NCBI RefSeq assembly: GCF_009831215.1
Contig: NZ_WUTW01000004.1
Coordinates: forward strand, 434,001 to 498,000
DNA from: Actinomadura rayongensis
GTDB taxonomy: Bacteria > Actinomycetota > Actinomycetes > Streptosporangiales > Streptosporangiaceae
Direction of reading: 5' to 3'
DNA length: 64,000 nt
Position numbers and translations under genes: made by a program. Under the pieces are notes generated by a model. That model was not told the origin of the DNA and did not search any database. It saw nothing but the letters and a program-made list of their open reading frames with translations. This document shows positions 7,385-18,151 of the stretch, piece by piece (positions within the stretch are counted from its first letter, which is position 1; the number at the start of each line of letters is the position of its first letter).

Positions 7385-9865
7385 ATGGCACGACGCGGAT
7401 CCCAGGCCCCTCCCCCGCCGGACTTCGACGAGAACATCGTCGACATCGACGTCTCCGAGGAGATGCGCGGCAGCTACCTCGAGTACGCCTACTCGGTCAT
7501 CTACCAGCGGGCGCTGCCCGACGCACGGGACGGGCTGAAGCCCGTCCAGCGCCGGATCCTGTACTCGATGAGCGAGATGGGCCTGCGGCCCGACCGGGGG
7601 CACGTCAAGTGCGCCCGCGTCGTGGGCGAGGTGATGGGCAAGCTGCACCCGCACGGCGACAGCCCCATCTACGACGCGATGGTCCGCATGGCCCAGCCGT
7701 GGGCGATGCGGATGCCGCTGGTGGACGGGCACGGCAACTTCGGGTCGCTCGGCGGCGACGACATGCCCGCCGCGATGCGGTACACCGAGGCGCGGCTGTC
7801 CCGCGAGGCGATGCTGATGGTCGCCTCGATCGACGAGGAGACCGTCGACTTCCGGCCCAACTACGACGGGCAGGAGCAGGAGCCGGAGATCCTTCCGGCG
7901 GCGTTCCCGAACCTGCTCGTCAACGGGACGTCCGGCATCGCGGTCGGCATGGCCACCAACATGGCCCCGCACAACCTCGGCGAGGTCATCGCGGCGGCGC
8001 GGCACCTCATCGACCACCCCGACGCCACGCTGGACGACCTCATGCGGTTCGTCCCCGGCCCCGACCTGCCGACGGGCGGGCGGATCGTCGGGCTGGACGG
8101 CGTCCGCGACGCCTACGCCACCGGGCGCGGCACGTTCCGCACCCGCGCGACCGTCCGGATCGAGAACGTGACGCCGCGCCGCAAGGGCATCGTCGTCACC
8201 GAACTGCCGTACGCGGTCGGTCCCGAGCGCGTCAAGGCCAAGATCAAGGAACTGGTCAACGCCAAGAAGCTCAACGGCATCGCCGACCTGAAGGACCTCA
8301 CCGACCGGACGGTCGGGCTCCAGCTCGTCATCGAGATCAAGAACGGCTTCCACCCGGAGGCGGTGCTGGCGGAGCTGTACCGCCTCACGCCGATGGAGGA
8401 GACGTTCGGGATCAACAACGTCGCGCTGGTGGACGGCCAGCCCCGCACGCTCGGCCTGCGCGACCTGCTCGGCGTGTACGTCAACCACCGCATCGACGTC
8501 GTGCGGCGCCGCTCGGAGTTCCGCCGCCGCAAGCGCGCCGACCGCCTGCACCTGGTCGACGGGCTGCTCGTCGCGCTGCTCAACATCGACGAGGTCATCC
8601 AGGTCATCCGGCAGAGCGACGACGCCGGGCAGGCCCGCCAGCGGCTCATGCAGATCTTCGAGCTGTCGGAGATCCAGGCGCAGTACATCCTGGACACGCC
8701 GCTGCGCCGCCTCACCCGCTTCGACCGGCTGGAGCTGGAGAAGGAGAAGGAGCAGCTCGCCAAGGAGATCGCCGAGCTGACCGCGATCCTGGAGTCGGAG
8801 ACCAAGCTGCGCAAGGTCGTGTCGCGCGAGCTGGCCGACGTCGCCAAGGAGTTCGCGACCCCGCGCCGGACCGTGCTGCTGGAGGCGTCCGGCGAGGCCC
8901 GCACCGCGGACGTGCCGCTGGAGGTCGCCGACGACCCGGTGCTCGTCCTGCTGTCGGCGACGGGCCAGCTCGCCCGGACGCAGGGCGCCGCACCCCTGCC
9001 CGCGGACGGCGGACGCTCCGCGCACGACGTGCTGCTGTCGGTCGTCCCGGCGACGGCGCGCGGCGAGTTCGGCGCGGTGACCTCGGCGGGCCGGATGATC
9101 CGCGTGGCCGTCCTGGACCTGCCCGCCCTGCCGCCCTCAGCGTCGCCGCCGTCGCTGGCGGGCGGCGCGCCCGTCACCGAGTACGTCGACCTCGAACCGG
9201 ACGAAACGGTCGTCGGCCTGGGCTCCCTCACCGGCGCCGGAGGCGGTCTGGCGCTCGGCACGGCACAGGGCGTCGTCAAGCGGGTCGTCCCGGACTTCCC
9301 GGCCAACCGCGACGAGTTCGAGGTCATCACCCTGAAGGACGGCGACCGCGTGGTCGGCGCCGCCCAACTCCTCTCCGAGGACCACGACCTGGTCTTCATC
9401 ACCACCGACGCGCAACTCCTGCGCTACAAGGCGTCGATCGTCCGGCCGCAGGGCCGCACCGCGGGCGGCGTGGCGGGCATCAAGCTGGGCCCGGACGCGC
9501 GCGTGCTCTGGTTCGGCGCGGTCGACCCGTCCCGCCCGTCCCGCGTCCTCACGGTCGCAGGCTCGTCAGCGGCACTCCCCGGCACCCAGACGGGCGCGGT
9601 GAAGCTAGCGGACTACGCCGACTTCCCGCCGAAGGGCCGCGCGACCGGCGGCGTCCGCTCCCACCGCTTCCTCAAGGGCGAGGACGCCCTGATCCTCGCC
9701 TGGGCCGGCCCCACCCCGCTCCGCGCCGCCACCCCGGACGGCAAACCGGTCTCCCTGGACATCGAACTGGGCCGCCGCGACGGCTCCGGCGAACGCCTCC
9801 CCACCGCCCTCGGCATGATCGGCGGCCCCATCGGCCCACCCGCCCCGGAAACCCCCGAGGAATAA
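7385..9865 (+). CDS. parC: DNA topoisomerase IV subunit A (ParC / ParX-like GyrA paralogue)
   Basis: An 826-residue type IIA topoisomerase A subunit: cleaves and rejoins DNA to decatenate chromosomes together with the ParE subunit. The N-terminal breakage-reunion domain has ALPDARDGLKPVQRRIL, the conserved KLHPHGDSPIYDAMVRM, and the catalytic Tyr at about Y133 (AAMRYTEARLS). A long coiled-coil/tower region follows (KEKEQLAKEIAELTAIL). The C-terminal beta-pinwheel repeats include GRTAGGVAGIKLG and GRATGGVRSH; the canonical gyrase box (QRRGGKG) was not found, which favours topoisomerase IV over gyrase. The ATG at 7385 is preceded by a -10-like CACAAT, not a ribosome site. The partner subunit lies about 4 kb away on the opposite strand. 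Confidence 0.93.
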   Translation: MARRGSQAPPPPDFDENIVDIDVSEEMRGSYLEYAYSVIYQRALPDARDGLKPVQRRILYSMSEMGLRPDRGHVKCARVVGEVMGKLHPHGDSPIYDAMVRMAQPWAMRMPLVDGHGNFGSLGGDDMPAAMRYTEARLSREAMLMVASIDEETVDFRPNYDGQEQEPEILPAAFPNLLVNGTSGIAVGMATNMAPHNLGEVIAAARHLIDHPDATLDDLMRFVPGPDLPTGGRIVGLDGVRDAYATGRGTFRTRATVRIENVTPRRKGIVVTELPYAVGPERVKAKIKELVNAKKLNGIADLKDLTDRTVGLQLVIEIKNGFHPEAVLAELYRLTPMEETFGINNVALVDGQPRTLGLRDLLGVYVNHRIDVVRRRSEFRRRKRADRLHLVDGLLVALLNIDEVIQVIRQSDDAGQARQRLMQIFELSEIQAQYILDTPLRRLTRFDRLELEKEKEQLAKEIAELTAILESETKLRKVVSRELADVAKEFATPRRTVLLEASGEARTADVPLEVADDPVLVLLSATGQLARTQGAAPLPADGGRSAHDVLLSVVPATARGEFGAVTSAGRMIRVAVLDLPALPPSASPPSLAGGAPVTEYVDLEPDETVVGLGSLTGAGGGLALGTAQGVVKRVVPDFPANRDEFEVITLKDGDRVVGAAQLLSEDHDLVFITTDAQLLRYKASIVRPQGRTAGGVAGIKLGPDARVLWFGAVDPSRPSRVLTVAGSSAALPGTQTGAVKLADYADFPPKGRATGGVRSHRFLKGEDALILAWAGPTPLRAATPDGKPVSLDIELGRRDGSGERLPTALGMIGGPIGPPAPETPEE

Positions 9866-9897
9866 CCCGAACGCCCGGCCACGCGGCCGAAAGCATG

Positions 9898-9952
9898 ACG
9901 CGCGGTCCGCCCGCGCCCGCCGTGAGACGGCGGGCGCGGGCGGACCGCGCGT
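9898..9952 (+). terminator. Perfect 26-bp hairpin after parC
   Basis: Bases 9898-9923 and 9927-9952 are exact reverse complements separated by a GAG loop. Both arms are almost pure G/C. It begins 33 bases after the parC stop. There is no U-tract, as is common for terminators of high-GC actinomycetes. It is the longest perfect stem seen in the window. Confidence 0.8.
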
Positions 9953-10131
9953 GGGGGCCGCCTCGCGGCGGGCGGGTGGAGGGGCCTGGGGGCGACGGAT
10001 GCGTTGATCTTTGTGGGGTGGGCGGGCGGACGAGGGGTCGGGACGCGTTCCCGGGGCGTCGGGGGCCGGTCGTGATCGTTCCAGTTCCGCCGATCTGAGG
10101 GCGGTGGGCGGGCGGCTGGCCGGGCGTCGGT

Positions 10132-10137
10132 CACAAT
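10132..10137 (+). promoter_or_regulatory. -10 element, leaderless promoter of the thioredoxin-fold gene
   Basis: CACAAT ends 6 bases before the ATG at 10144. The context GGTCACAAT is the same as upstream of parC, which supports a shared promoter type. Confidence 0.5.
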
Positions 10138-10143
10138 GGCCGC

Positions 10144-10713
10144 ATGGCGATCAACTCGTTCATGGTTCCGCTGGGCACGCCCGCTCCCGACTTCACGCTG
10201 CCCGCCGCCGACGGCGGCAAGCCGTTCTCGCTCGCCGACACCGGGGACGCGGCGGCCGTGCTGGTGGTGTTCCTGTCCAACCACTGCCCGTACGTCCGGC
10301 GCATCGAGACGGCGCTCGGCGCGGTGACGGCCGAGTACGCGGCGCGGGGCGTCGCCACGGTCGGCATCGGCAGCAACGACATCGACCGCTACCCCGACGA
10401 CGACGCCGAGCACCTCGTCGAGCAGGCCGGGCGCGCGGGCTTCACGTTCCCCTACCTGGTGGACGAGACGCAGGAGGTCGCGCTCGCCTACCGCGCCGCC
10501 TGCACCCCCGACTTCTTCCTCTACGACGCGGCGCGGCGGCTGGCCTACCGGGGCGAGTTCGACGGCGCGCGGCCCCGCAACGACGTCCCGTCCAACGGGG
10601 CGACACTGCGCGCCGCGCTCGACCTCGTCCTCGCGGGCGAGCCGGTGCCCGAGCCGCACACGCCGTCGCTCGGCTGCGGCGTCAAGTGGCGGCCCGGCAA
10701 CGAGCCCGGCTGA
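10144..10713 (+). CDS. Thioredoxin-fold (AhpC/TSA-like) redox protein
   Basis: A 189-residue cytoplasmic thioredoxin-fold protein. It opens with the peroxiredoxin/TlpA-like PAPDFTLPAADG, then VLVVFLSNHCPYVRRIE with a single Cys at the usual peroxidatic position instead of CxxC, then the cis-Pro region ACTPDFFLYD. The C-terminal tail has a second Cys in SLGCGVKW, a feature of this subgroup that could act as the resolving residue. No signal peptide or membrane anchor is seen, so it probably works in the cytosol as a peroxidase or thiol-redox protein. It stands alone between a strong hairpin upstream and a convergent response-regulator gene 10 bases downstream. Confidence 0.85.
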   Translation: MAINSFMVPLGTPAPDFTLPAADGGKPFSLADTGDAAAVLVVFLSNHCPYVRRIETALGAVTAEYAARGVATVGIGSNDIDRYPDDDAEHLVEQAGRAGFTFPYLVDETQEVALAYRAACTPDFFLYDAARRLAYRGEFDGARPRNDVPSNGATLRAALDLVLAGEPVPEPHTPSLGCGVKWRPGNEPG

Positions 10714-10723
10714 GCGGACGCCG

Positions 10724-11380
10724 TCAGTCCGCCATCCCGTTCCGGTACGCGTAGGTGACGGCCTGGGCGCGGTCGCGCAGCCCCGCCTTGGCGAACAGGT
10801 TGTTGATGTGGGACTTCACCGTCGCCTCGGAGATGAACAGGTCCCGGGCGATCTCGGCGTTGGACAGGCCCCGCGCGATGAGCCGCAGCACCTCGGCCTC
10901 GCGCGGGGTCAGCCCGTCGGGCAGCCCGTCCGGCGCCGCCGAAGGCCGCTCCCCCGACGCGACCGCCTCCACGAGCCGCCGCTGCACGGCCGGGTCGAGC
11001 TGGGCCGCGCCGCCGCGCACCGCCGCGACGGCGCGGGCGATCTCGTCGGCGCCGGCGTCCTTGGTGAGGTAGCCGCGGGCGCCCGCGCGCAGCGCCGCGA
11101 AGATCGACTCGTCGTCGGCGTAGGTGGTGAGGACGACGACCTCCACCTCGGGATGGTCGGCCTTGATCCGCCGGGTGGCCTCCGCGCCGTCCACGCGCGG
11201 CATCCGCAGGTCCATCAGGACGACCTCGGGCCGCAGCTCGGCGACCAGTTCCACGGCCCGCTCCCCGTCCCCCGCCGACCCGACGACCTCGATGTCGGGC
11301 AGCAGGTTCAGCAGGAGGATCAGGCCCTCCCGCACGACCGTCTGGTCGTCCACGACCAGGATCCTCGTCCGGTCCGTCAT
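10724..11380 (-). CDS. NarL/LuxR-family response regulator
   Basis: A 218-residue response regulator. The receiver domain (about 1-125) has D11-D12, phosphoacceptor D57 (VVLMDLRMPRVDG), the switch TTY and the Lys of YLTKDAG. After a linker with several Pro and Gly, a LuxR helix-turn-helix covers about 150-215 (LTPREAEVLRLIARG, then LFISEATVKSHINNL). The ATG at 11380 overlaps the stop of the kinase gene (ATGA). It is the last gene of a leftward three-gene operon: membrane protein, histidine kinase, regulator. Sequence type resembles the many LiaR-like actinobacterial pairs; the target is unknown. Confidence 0.94.
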   Translation of the reverse strand: MTDRTRILVVDDQTVVREGLILLLNLLPDIEVVGSAGDGERAVELVAELRPEVVLMDLRMPRVDGAEATRRIKADHPEVEVVVLTTYADDESIFAALRAGARGYLTKDAGADEIARAVAAVRGGAAQLDPAVQRRLVEAVASGERPSAAPDGLPDGLTPREAEVLRLIARGLSNAEIARDLFISEATVKSHINNLFAKAGLRDRAQAVTYAYRNGMAD

Positions 11381-12528
11381 GCCGGCACCCGTAGCGACAC
11401 TGTGAAGCCTTTCTCGTCCGGTCCGGTCTCCAGGGTCCCACCGATCAGCGCCGCGCGTTCGCGCATGCCGACCAGGCCGTAGCCGCCGCTCGCCAGGTCC
11501 AGCGGCGGCCCGGTCGCGCCGGTGTCGGCGACCTCCAGGACGATCTCCCGCTCGGTGTAGCGCAGCGCGATCCGCGCGTCGGCGCCGGGGGCGTGCTTGC
11601 GGGTGTTGGTCAGCGCCTCCTGCGCCGTCCGGACGACCGCGAGCGCGACCGGCGGCGGCACCTCCCGCGCCTCCCCGGTCACCTCGACGGAGCAGGCGCG
11701 GCCGGTGCCGCCCCGGAAGTCGGCGGCCAGGCTCTCCAGCGCCTCGTCCAGCGGGGGCGCGTCGCCGCGCAGCGCCGCGAGCGCCCGCCGGGTCTCCTCC
11801 AACCCGGACCGCGCGAGCCGCCCGGCCCGTTCGACCTGTTCAAGGGCCTGGCCGTCGCCGTCGCGCGCCAGCAGCAGCCGCGCCGCCTCCAGGTGGACGA
11901 TCTGCGCCGACAGCGAGTGGGCGAGGATGTCGTGGATCTCCCGCGCCATCCGGGACCGCTCGGCCAGCGCGATCGTCTCGTTCTCGGCGCGGCGCGCGGC
12001 GGTCTCGGCGAGCCGCCGCTGCCGGGTGGCGATGGCGCCGACGAGCACGCCGAGCCCGGCGGCGAGCAGGCCGAGGTCGGGACCGTCCGGCCGGGTGGCC
12101 TCGCTGATCGCGGCGGTCGCCAGCAGCGTCGCGCCGCCCGCCGCCACCGCCCACGCCAGGCCGAGCCGCAGCACGAGGAACCACAGCGCGACCATCGCGA
12201 ACGTGAACCCGCCGCCCGACCGGGACGCCACGCCGTACAGGACGAGCGCGAGCACGAGCGCCAGCCCCGTCACGGCGATCGCGGCGCGGGCCGCACGCGT
12301 CCCGGCGTCGCCGGCGCGGTTCGCCCGCCACGACAGCCGGAGCCCCGCCGCGAGCAGCGCGACGATCGCCGCGTTCAGCACGACGACGACGAGGCCCGCC
12401 CCGTGCAGGGCGGGCTTCGGCGAGGTGTGCCAGAACGAGCGGAGGTAGGAGTAGCCCGCCCAGCCGAGGCCGGCGGTCAGCAGCGCCCTGCGGAGCCACC
12501 GGTCCCCGGCCGGGCGTCGCGGCTGCAT
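11377..12528 (-). CDS. Sensor histidine kinase (HisKA_3 type)
   Basis: A 383-residue membrane kinase. Four to five hydrophobic segments lie within residues 12-165, then the dimerisation helix with phospho-His about H199 (MAREIHDILAHSLSAQI) and an HATPase domain with RTAQEALTNTRKHAPG and GGYGLVGMRERAALIGG. The start ATG at 12528 shares one base with the TGA of the upstream membrane-protein gene (TGATG), so it should be translated by coupling. A longer open frame to 12747 exists but only overlaps that upstream gene out of frame. It pairs with the overlapping response regulator. Confidence 0.93.
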   Translation of the reverse strand: MQPRRPAGDRWLRRALLTAGLGWAGYSYLRSFWHTSPKPALHGAGLVVVVLNAAIVALLAAGLRLSWRANRAGDAGTRAARAAIAVTGLALVLALVLYGVASRSGGGFTFAMVALWFLVLRLGLAWAVAAGGATLLATAAISEATRPDGPDLGLLAAGLGVLVGAIATRQRRLAETAARRAENETIALAERSRMAREIHDILAHSLSAQIVHLEAARLLLARDGDGQALEQVERAGRLARSGLEETRRALAALRGDAPPLDEALESLAADFRGGTGRACSVEVTGEAREVPPPVALAVVRTAQEALTNTRKHAPGADARIALRYTEREIVLEVADTGATGPPLDLASGGYGLVGMRERAALIGGTLETGPDEKGFTVSLRVPA

Positions 12529-13016
12529 CAGACGGCCACGCCCTTGGCGGCGGGCGCCGGGACGGTCAGCGTCCGCGCCCGGTAGACGACCAGCGCGTTC
12601 TGCACGAGCAGCGTCAGCCCGAGGAACAGCAGCAGCCCGCTGCCCTCCGACGCCGCGCCGGTGAGGTGGCCGACGACGACGAGGCCCACGCGCAGCAGGA
12701 CCGAACCGACCCAGGCGGCGAGCGTCCAGGGCGTCCCGCCGCGCCACAGGACGCCGTCCTGGTCACGCCAGACCCGGACGGTCAGCGCCCGCACGACGCC
12801 CGACCCGAGCGCGACGACGACGCCCGCAACGAGCAGGACCACGCTCACGGCGATGTGGTCGCGGTCGACCAGGCCGCCGCTGAACAGGCCGACGGCGGCG
12901 AGGATCAGCGGCACCCGGAAGGACGACTTCTCCTCCAGGGGGCGGGCGGTGAGCTGGCGGCTCAGGACGTAGCCGAGCGCGATGACGACGAGAACGATCT
13001 CTGCTGCGGTGCTCAT
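12528..13016 (-). CDS. Small membrane protein, CcdC/DUF1453-like
   Basis: A 162-residue integral membrane protein with four predicted hydrophobic segments (starting AAEIVLVVIALGYVLS, then ILAAVGLFSGGLV, VSVVLLVAGVVVALGS and LLLFLGLTLLVQNALVV) and a conserved-looking Arg/Trp-containing loop (VRVWRDQDGVLWRGGTPW). This topology resembles the DUF1453/CcdC-type family; the identification is tentative. It is the first gene of the kinase operon and may take part in signal sensing. I chose ATG 13016 because a TAGCGT lies 7 bases upstream; the open frame extends 12 codons further. Confidence 0.75.
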   Translation of the reverse strand: MSTAAEIVLVVIALGYVLSRQLTARPLEEKSSFRVPLILAAVGLFSGGLVDRDHIAVSVVLLVAGVVVALGSGVVRALTVRVWRDQDGVLWRGGTPWTLAAWVGSVLLRVGLVVVGHLTGAASEGSGLLLFLGLTLLVQNALVVYRARTLTVPAPAAKGVAV

Positions 13017-13023
13017 GGGTTCC

Positions 13024-13029
13024 ACGCTA
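13024..13029 (-). promoter_or_regulatory. -10 element (TAGCGT), leaderless promoter of the sensor operon
   Basis: On the minus strand TAGCGT ends 7 bases before the ATG at 13016. It sets the start of the three-gene membrane protein/kinase/regulator operon. Confidence 0.5.
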
Positions 13030-13098
13030 GGCAGGACGGGCCCGGCGGGCATCGGAGCGGAGACGGGTCCCGCGCCTCCACCCGCGGGTGGAGCGGCC

Positions 13099-13710
13099 TC
13101 AGCAGGGCGCGACCATCCGCCTGGTCAGCACGTGGAGGTAGTTCCGGAACCGCTCGATCTCGTCGGCGTCGGGGTGGTGCCGGGACGGCAGGCCCTGCGT
13201 CGGCCGGCCGCCCGCGAGGAACCCGAAGACCGTCCAGATGACCGTCGCGACGAGGTAGTAGGCGTCGACGTCCGGCGGGACCAGCTCCCGCGTCCGCTCC
13301 ATGACGTGCTGTGTCTGCGACAGCACGTACTCGGCCTCCAGCCGCTCGGTGTCGGCCGCGTCGGCCAGCCACCGGTGCATCCAGAGCGCGCGGAACTGCG
13401 GGTTCGCGGCGTAGAAGTCCAGCACCGCGTCCACCAGCGCGACGGCGCCCTCGACGGTCGGGGTGAACGCGTCCGTCGCGGCGACCAGCATCTCCTGCTC
13501 CGCCTCGTACGCCCGTCGCATGACCTCCAGATACAGCGCCTGCTTGCCGCCCACCAGCTCGGTGACCATGCCGGTGCCGGTCCCTGCGGTATCGGCGATC
13601 AGGTCCAGCGGGGTGGCGTCGTAGCCGAGCTCGGCGAACAGTCGCGTCGCGGCCCGCAGGATCCGCTCGCGGAGGTCGTCGTCCGGCGGAGCACCGGTTC
13701 CATCGCTCAC
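13099..13710 (-). CDS. TetR-family transcriptional regulator
   Basis: A 203-residue TetR-type repressor. The N-terminal HTH (about residues 12-58) reads LRERILRAATRLFAELGYD, then a recognition region around TGTGMVTELVGGKQALYLEVM. The C-terminal ligand domain is all helical, with aromatic-rich segments such as NPQFRALWMHRWLADA. The start GTG 13710 is preferred over the upstream GTGs because TAGAGT lies 7 bases before it. It is transcribed divergently from nothing: both neighbours, the sensor operon and parE, lie on the same strand. The ligand and targets are unknown. Confidence 0.88.
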   Translation of the reverse strand: MSDGTGAPPDDDLRERILRAATRLFAELGYDATPLDLIADTAGTGTGMVTELVGGKQALYLEVMRRAYEAEQEMLVAATDAFTPTVEGAVALVDAVLDFYAANPQFRALWMHRWLADAADTERLEAEYVLSQTQHVMERTRELVPPDVDAYYLVATVIWTVFGFLAGGRPTQGLPSRHHPDADEIERFRNYLHVLTRRMVAPC

Positions 13711-13717
13711 CGTCACC

Positions 13718-13723
13718 ACTCTA
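13718..13723 (-). promoter_or_regulatory. -10 element (TAGAGT), leaderless promoter of the TetR gene
   Basis: On the minus strand TAGAGT ends 7 bases before GTG 13710. The palindrome GTGATCAC lies at 13733-13740, just upstream, and could be an autoregulatory operator; that is position-based inference. Confidence 0.45.
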
Positions 13724-13755
13724 GACGGAAAGTGATCACCGCACGCGCACCCGGG

Positions 13756-15846
<2,091 letters not shown>

Positions 15847-16030
15847 CGTGCGTGCGCTCCTCGGGGGCGAGCCGGGTCAGGCGGGCGATCTCCGTCCGCC
15901 GGGGACGAGAGTACCCCCGGGATCCGACATTCCTCCGCCAGGCTCGCCGCCGTCCGCCTCCGGCCGCGCGACCGGGGGTGGAGACGCCGGATCCACCTCC
16001 GGGCGGGTGCTCCCGGGGCCGTCTCGGCCC

Positions 16031-16036
16031 TAAGGT
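16031..16036 (+). promoter_or_regulatory. -10 element (TAAGGT), leaderless promoter of the ABC exporter operon
   Basis: TAAGGT ends 7 bases before the ATG at 16044. It lies in the 197-bp divergent gap with parE. No ribosome-binding site is seen before this ATG, consistent with a leaderless transcript. Confidence 0.55.
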
Positions 16037-16043
16037 CCCGATC

Positions 16044-16946
16044 ATGGCACACACGATCAACGCGGACGGGCTCCGCAAGCGGTACGGCGACGTCCGTGCC
16101 GTGGACGGGGTCTCGTTCGCCGTCGAGGAGGGCGAGTTCTTCGGCATCCTCGGCCCGAACGGCGCGGGCAAGACCACGGCACTGGAGATCATCGAGGGTC
16201 TCCGGGAGGCGGACGAGGGGACGGTCACCGTCCTCGGCCTGCCGCCGTGGCCGCGCAACCCCAAGCTCCTGCCCCGCATCGGCGTCCAGTTGCAGGCGTC
16301 GGCGTTCTTCGAGCGGCTGACGGCGCGCGAGCAGTTGCAGACGTTCGCGTCCCTGTACGGCGTGCCGGCGCGCAAGGCCGACGCGATGCTGGAGGCCGTC
16401 GGGCTCACCGGCAAGGCGGGCGAGCGGGTGGAGAAGCTGTCGGGCGGGCAGGCGCAGCGGCTGTCGATCGCGTGCGCGCTCGTCCACGACCCCGAACTGG
16501 TCTTCCTGGACGAGCCCACCGCCGCCCTGGACCCGCAGGCGCGCCGCAACCTGTGGGACGTCCTGCGCCAGATCAACACGGCGGGCCGCACGATCGTGCT
16601 GACCACGCACTACATGGACGAGGCCGAATCCCTCTGCGACCGCGTCGCCATCATGGACGGCGGCAAGATCCTGCGGATGGGGCCGCCCGCGACGCTGGTG
16701 CGGGGCCTGGACGCGCCCGCGCGGATCAGCGTGGCCAGCGGCGTCCTGCCGCTGGACGACGCCCGCGCGCTGCCCGGCGCCGACGAGGCCGCCGACGACG
16801 GCGTGTCGCTGACCGTCGAGACCCGCGACCCGTCGGCCGTCGTGGCGGCCCTGGCGGCGCGGGACGCGCTGACGGGCGTCCAGATCCGCGGCGCGACGCT
16901 GGAGGACGTGTTCCTCGACCTGACCGGACGGGAGTACCGCGCGTGA
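16044..16946 (+). CDS. ABC exporter ATP-binding protein (DrrA/CcmA type)
   Basis: A 300-residue ATPase of the drug/antibiotic export ABC group. It has an intact Walker A (GPNGAGKTT, about residues 38-46), Q-loop (GVQLQ), signature (LSGGQAQR), Walker B (LVFLDEPTAALD) and H-loop (LTTHYMDEAE), and the DrrA-type C-terminal extension (about 215-300) ending TLEDVFLDLTGREYRA. It should power export by the membrane protein encoded next, whose GTG start overlaps its stop (GTGA). The substrate is unknown. In contrast with the ABC-like protein at 2342-2929, all catalytic motifs are present. Confidence 0.94.
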   Translation: MAHTINADGLRKRYGDVRAVDGVSFAVEEGEFFGILGPNGAGKTTALEIIEGLREADEGTVTVLGLPPWPRNPKLLPRIGVQLQASAFFERLTAREQLQTFASLYGVPARKADAMLEAVGLTGKAGERVEKLSGGQAQRLSIACALVHDPELVFLDEPTAALDPQARRNLWDVLRQINTAGRTIVLTTHYMDEAESLCDRVAIMDGGKILRMGPPATLVRGLDAPARISVASGVLPLDDARALPGADEAADDGVSLTVETRDPSAVVAALAARDALTGVQIRGATLEDVFLDLTGREYRA

Positions 16947-18013
16947 GCACCTGGCAGAGTTTCCGGAGCCTGGCGCGCGCGATGTTCCTCGGCTTCCGCC
17001 GGGACCGGGGCGCGCTGTTCTTCACCGTCCTGTTCCCGCTGATGTTCCTCGTGGTGTTCGGCGGCGTGTTCGGACACCAGACGTCGTCCAAGGTCGACAT
17101 CGTCGAGATCGGCGCGGCCCCCCTGATCGACGGGGCGCTCGCGCACGACGCGGACCTGCGCAAGACGATGAAGGTCACCCGGTACGCCACGTCGGCGGCG
17201 GCGCTGCGCAAGGTCGAGAAGGGCGACGCCTCGGCGGCCGTGGAGCAGCGGGACGGGACGCTCGTCGTCCACTACTCGGCGGCCGACCAGGTCAAGGCCG
17301 GGACGGTGCGGGGCCTGCTCGGCGCGGTCGTCCAGGCGGCGAACCAGGAGGCGTCCGGCAAGCCGCCCACGTACCGCATGTCGGACGTCCAGGTGGAGGA
17401 CGACTCCCTCAAGGCGATCCAGTTCTTCACGCCGAGCCTGCTCGGCTGGGCGCTGGCGTCGGCGGGCGTGTTCGGGGCCTCGCAGACGCTCGTGACCTGG
17501 CGGACCAAGGGGATGCTGCGGCGGCTGCGGCTGTCGCCCGCGCCGATCGCGACCGTGTTCGGCGCGCGGGTGGCCGTCAGCCTCGCCGTCGCGATGGTGC
17601 AGCTCGGGTTGTTCCTCGCGGTGGCCCAGCTCCCGGTCTTCGGCCTGAAGCTGGTGGGCGCGTGGTGGATGGCCATCCCCACGGTCGTGGCGGGCGTGCT
17701 GGCGTTCCTCGGGATCGGGATGCTGATCGGGGCGTGGGCCAAGACCCAGGAGACCGCCCAGTCGGTGACCCAGCTCGTCGTGCTGCCGATGGCGTTCCTC
17801 GGCGGTTCGTTCTTCCCCCTGGACGATGCGCCGGTGTGGATGCGGACCCTGTCCTACGTTTTTCCGCTCCGTTACCTGAACGAGGCGATGCTCAACGTGA
17901 TGGGCCGCGGGCTCGGCCCCGGATCGGCGTTGCCGCAGATCGGAGTGCTCCTCGGGGTGGCCGTGGTGACCGCGTTCATCGCCTCCCGGCTGTTCCGCTG
18001 GGACGCTTCGTGA
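16943..18013 (+). CDS. ABC-2 type exporter permease
   Basis: A 356-residue permease that forms the export channel with the ATPase encoded just upstream. One membrane segment lies near the N-terminus (FFTVLFPLMFLVVFGGVFG), followed by an extracytoplasmic domain of about 150 residues, and then five hydrophobic segments including LGWALASAGVFGASQ and VLPMAFLGGSFFPLDDAP (a hallmark of the ABC-2 family) and IGVLLGVAVVTAFIASRLF. GTG 16943 overlaps the ATPase stop. Together they make a two-gene self-resistance or lipid/drug exporter; the substrate is not evident. Confidence 0.93.
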   Translation: MSTWQSFRSLARAMFLGFRRDRGALFFTVLFPLMFLVVFGGVFGHQTSSKVDIVEIGAAPLIDGALAHDADLRKTMKVTRYATSAAALRKVEKGDASAAVEQRDGTLVVHYSAADQVKAGTVRGLLGAVVQAANQEASGKPPTYRMSDVQVEDDSLKAIQFFTPSLLGWALASAGVFGASQTLVTWRTKGMLRRLRLSPAPIATVFGARVAVSLAVAMVQLGLFLAVAQLPVFGLKLVGAWWMAIPTVVAGVLAFLGIGMLIGAWAKTQETAQSVTQLVVLPMAFLGGSFFPLDDAPVWMRTLSYVFPLRYLNEAMLNVMGRGLGPGSALPQIGVLLGVAVVTAFIASRLFRWDAS

Positions 18014-18032
18014 CGCAGCGTGACCGATCCAA

Positions 18033-18048
18033 TGTGACCTCGGTCACT
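18033..18048. promoter_or_regulatory. Candidate CRP/Fnr-type binding site
   Basis: TGTGACCTCGGTCACT fits the CRP consensus TGTGA-N6-TCACA except for the last base, with the symmetric core GTGACC-TC-GGTCAC at 18034-18047. It lies about 105 bases before the GTG of the zinc-ribbon gene and 20 bases after the exporter operon. It could also act as a weak hairpin; the match to CRP is motif-based only. Confidence 0.45.
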
Positions 18049-18151
18049 AAGGCCGCCATTCTGCTCTCGGCGTACCTGGAAACCGGTTGGGAACGTTCAC
18101 GTCGGGTTAGATGTTGTCTTAAGTACCGACCCCGAGCATGAGGAAGGTGCC

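Noticed and set aside
6289..10098. A 1269-codon open frame on the plus strand across gcdH and parC
   Set aside because: It is a shadow of two real genes in another frame. Composition is Arg/Pro/Gly-rich with no domain; it is produced by high third-position GC.
18014..18151. An exact promoter for the zinc-ribbon gene
   Set aside because: Several -10-like sequences (TAGATG, TTAAGT) exist but none has a convincing partner at 16-18 bp.
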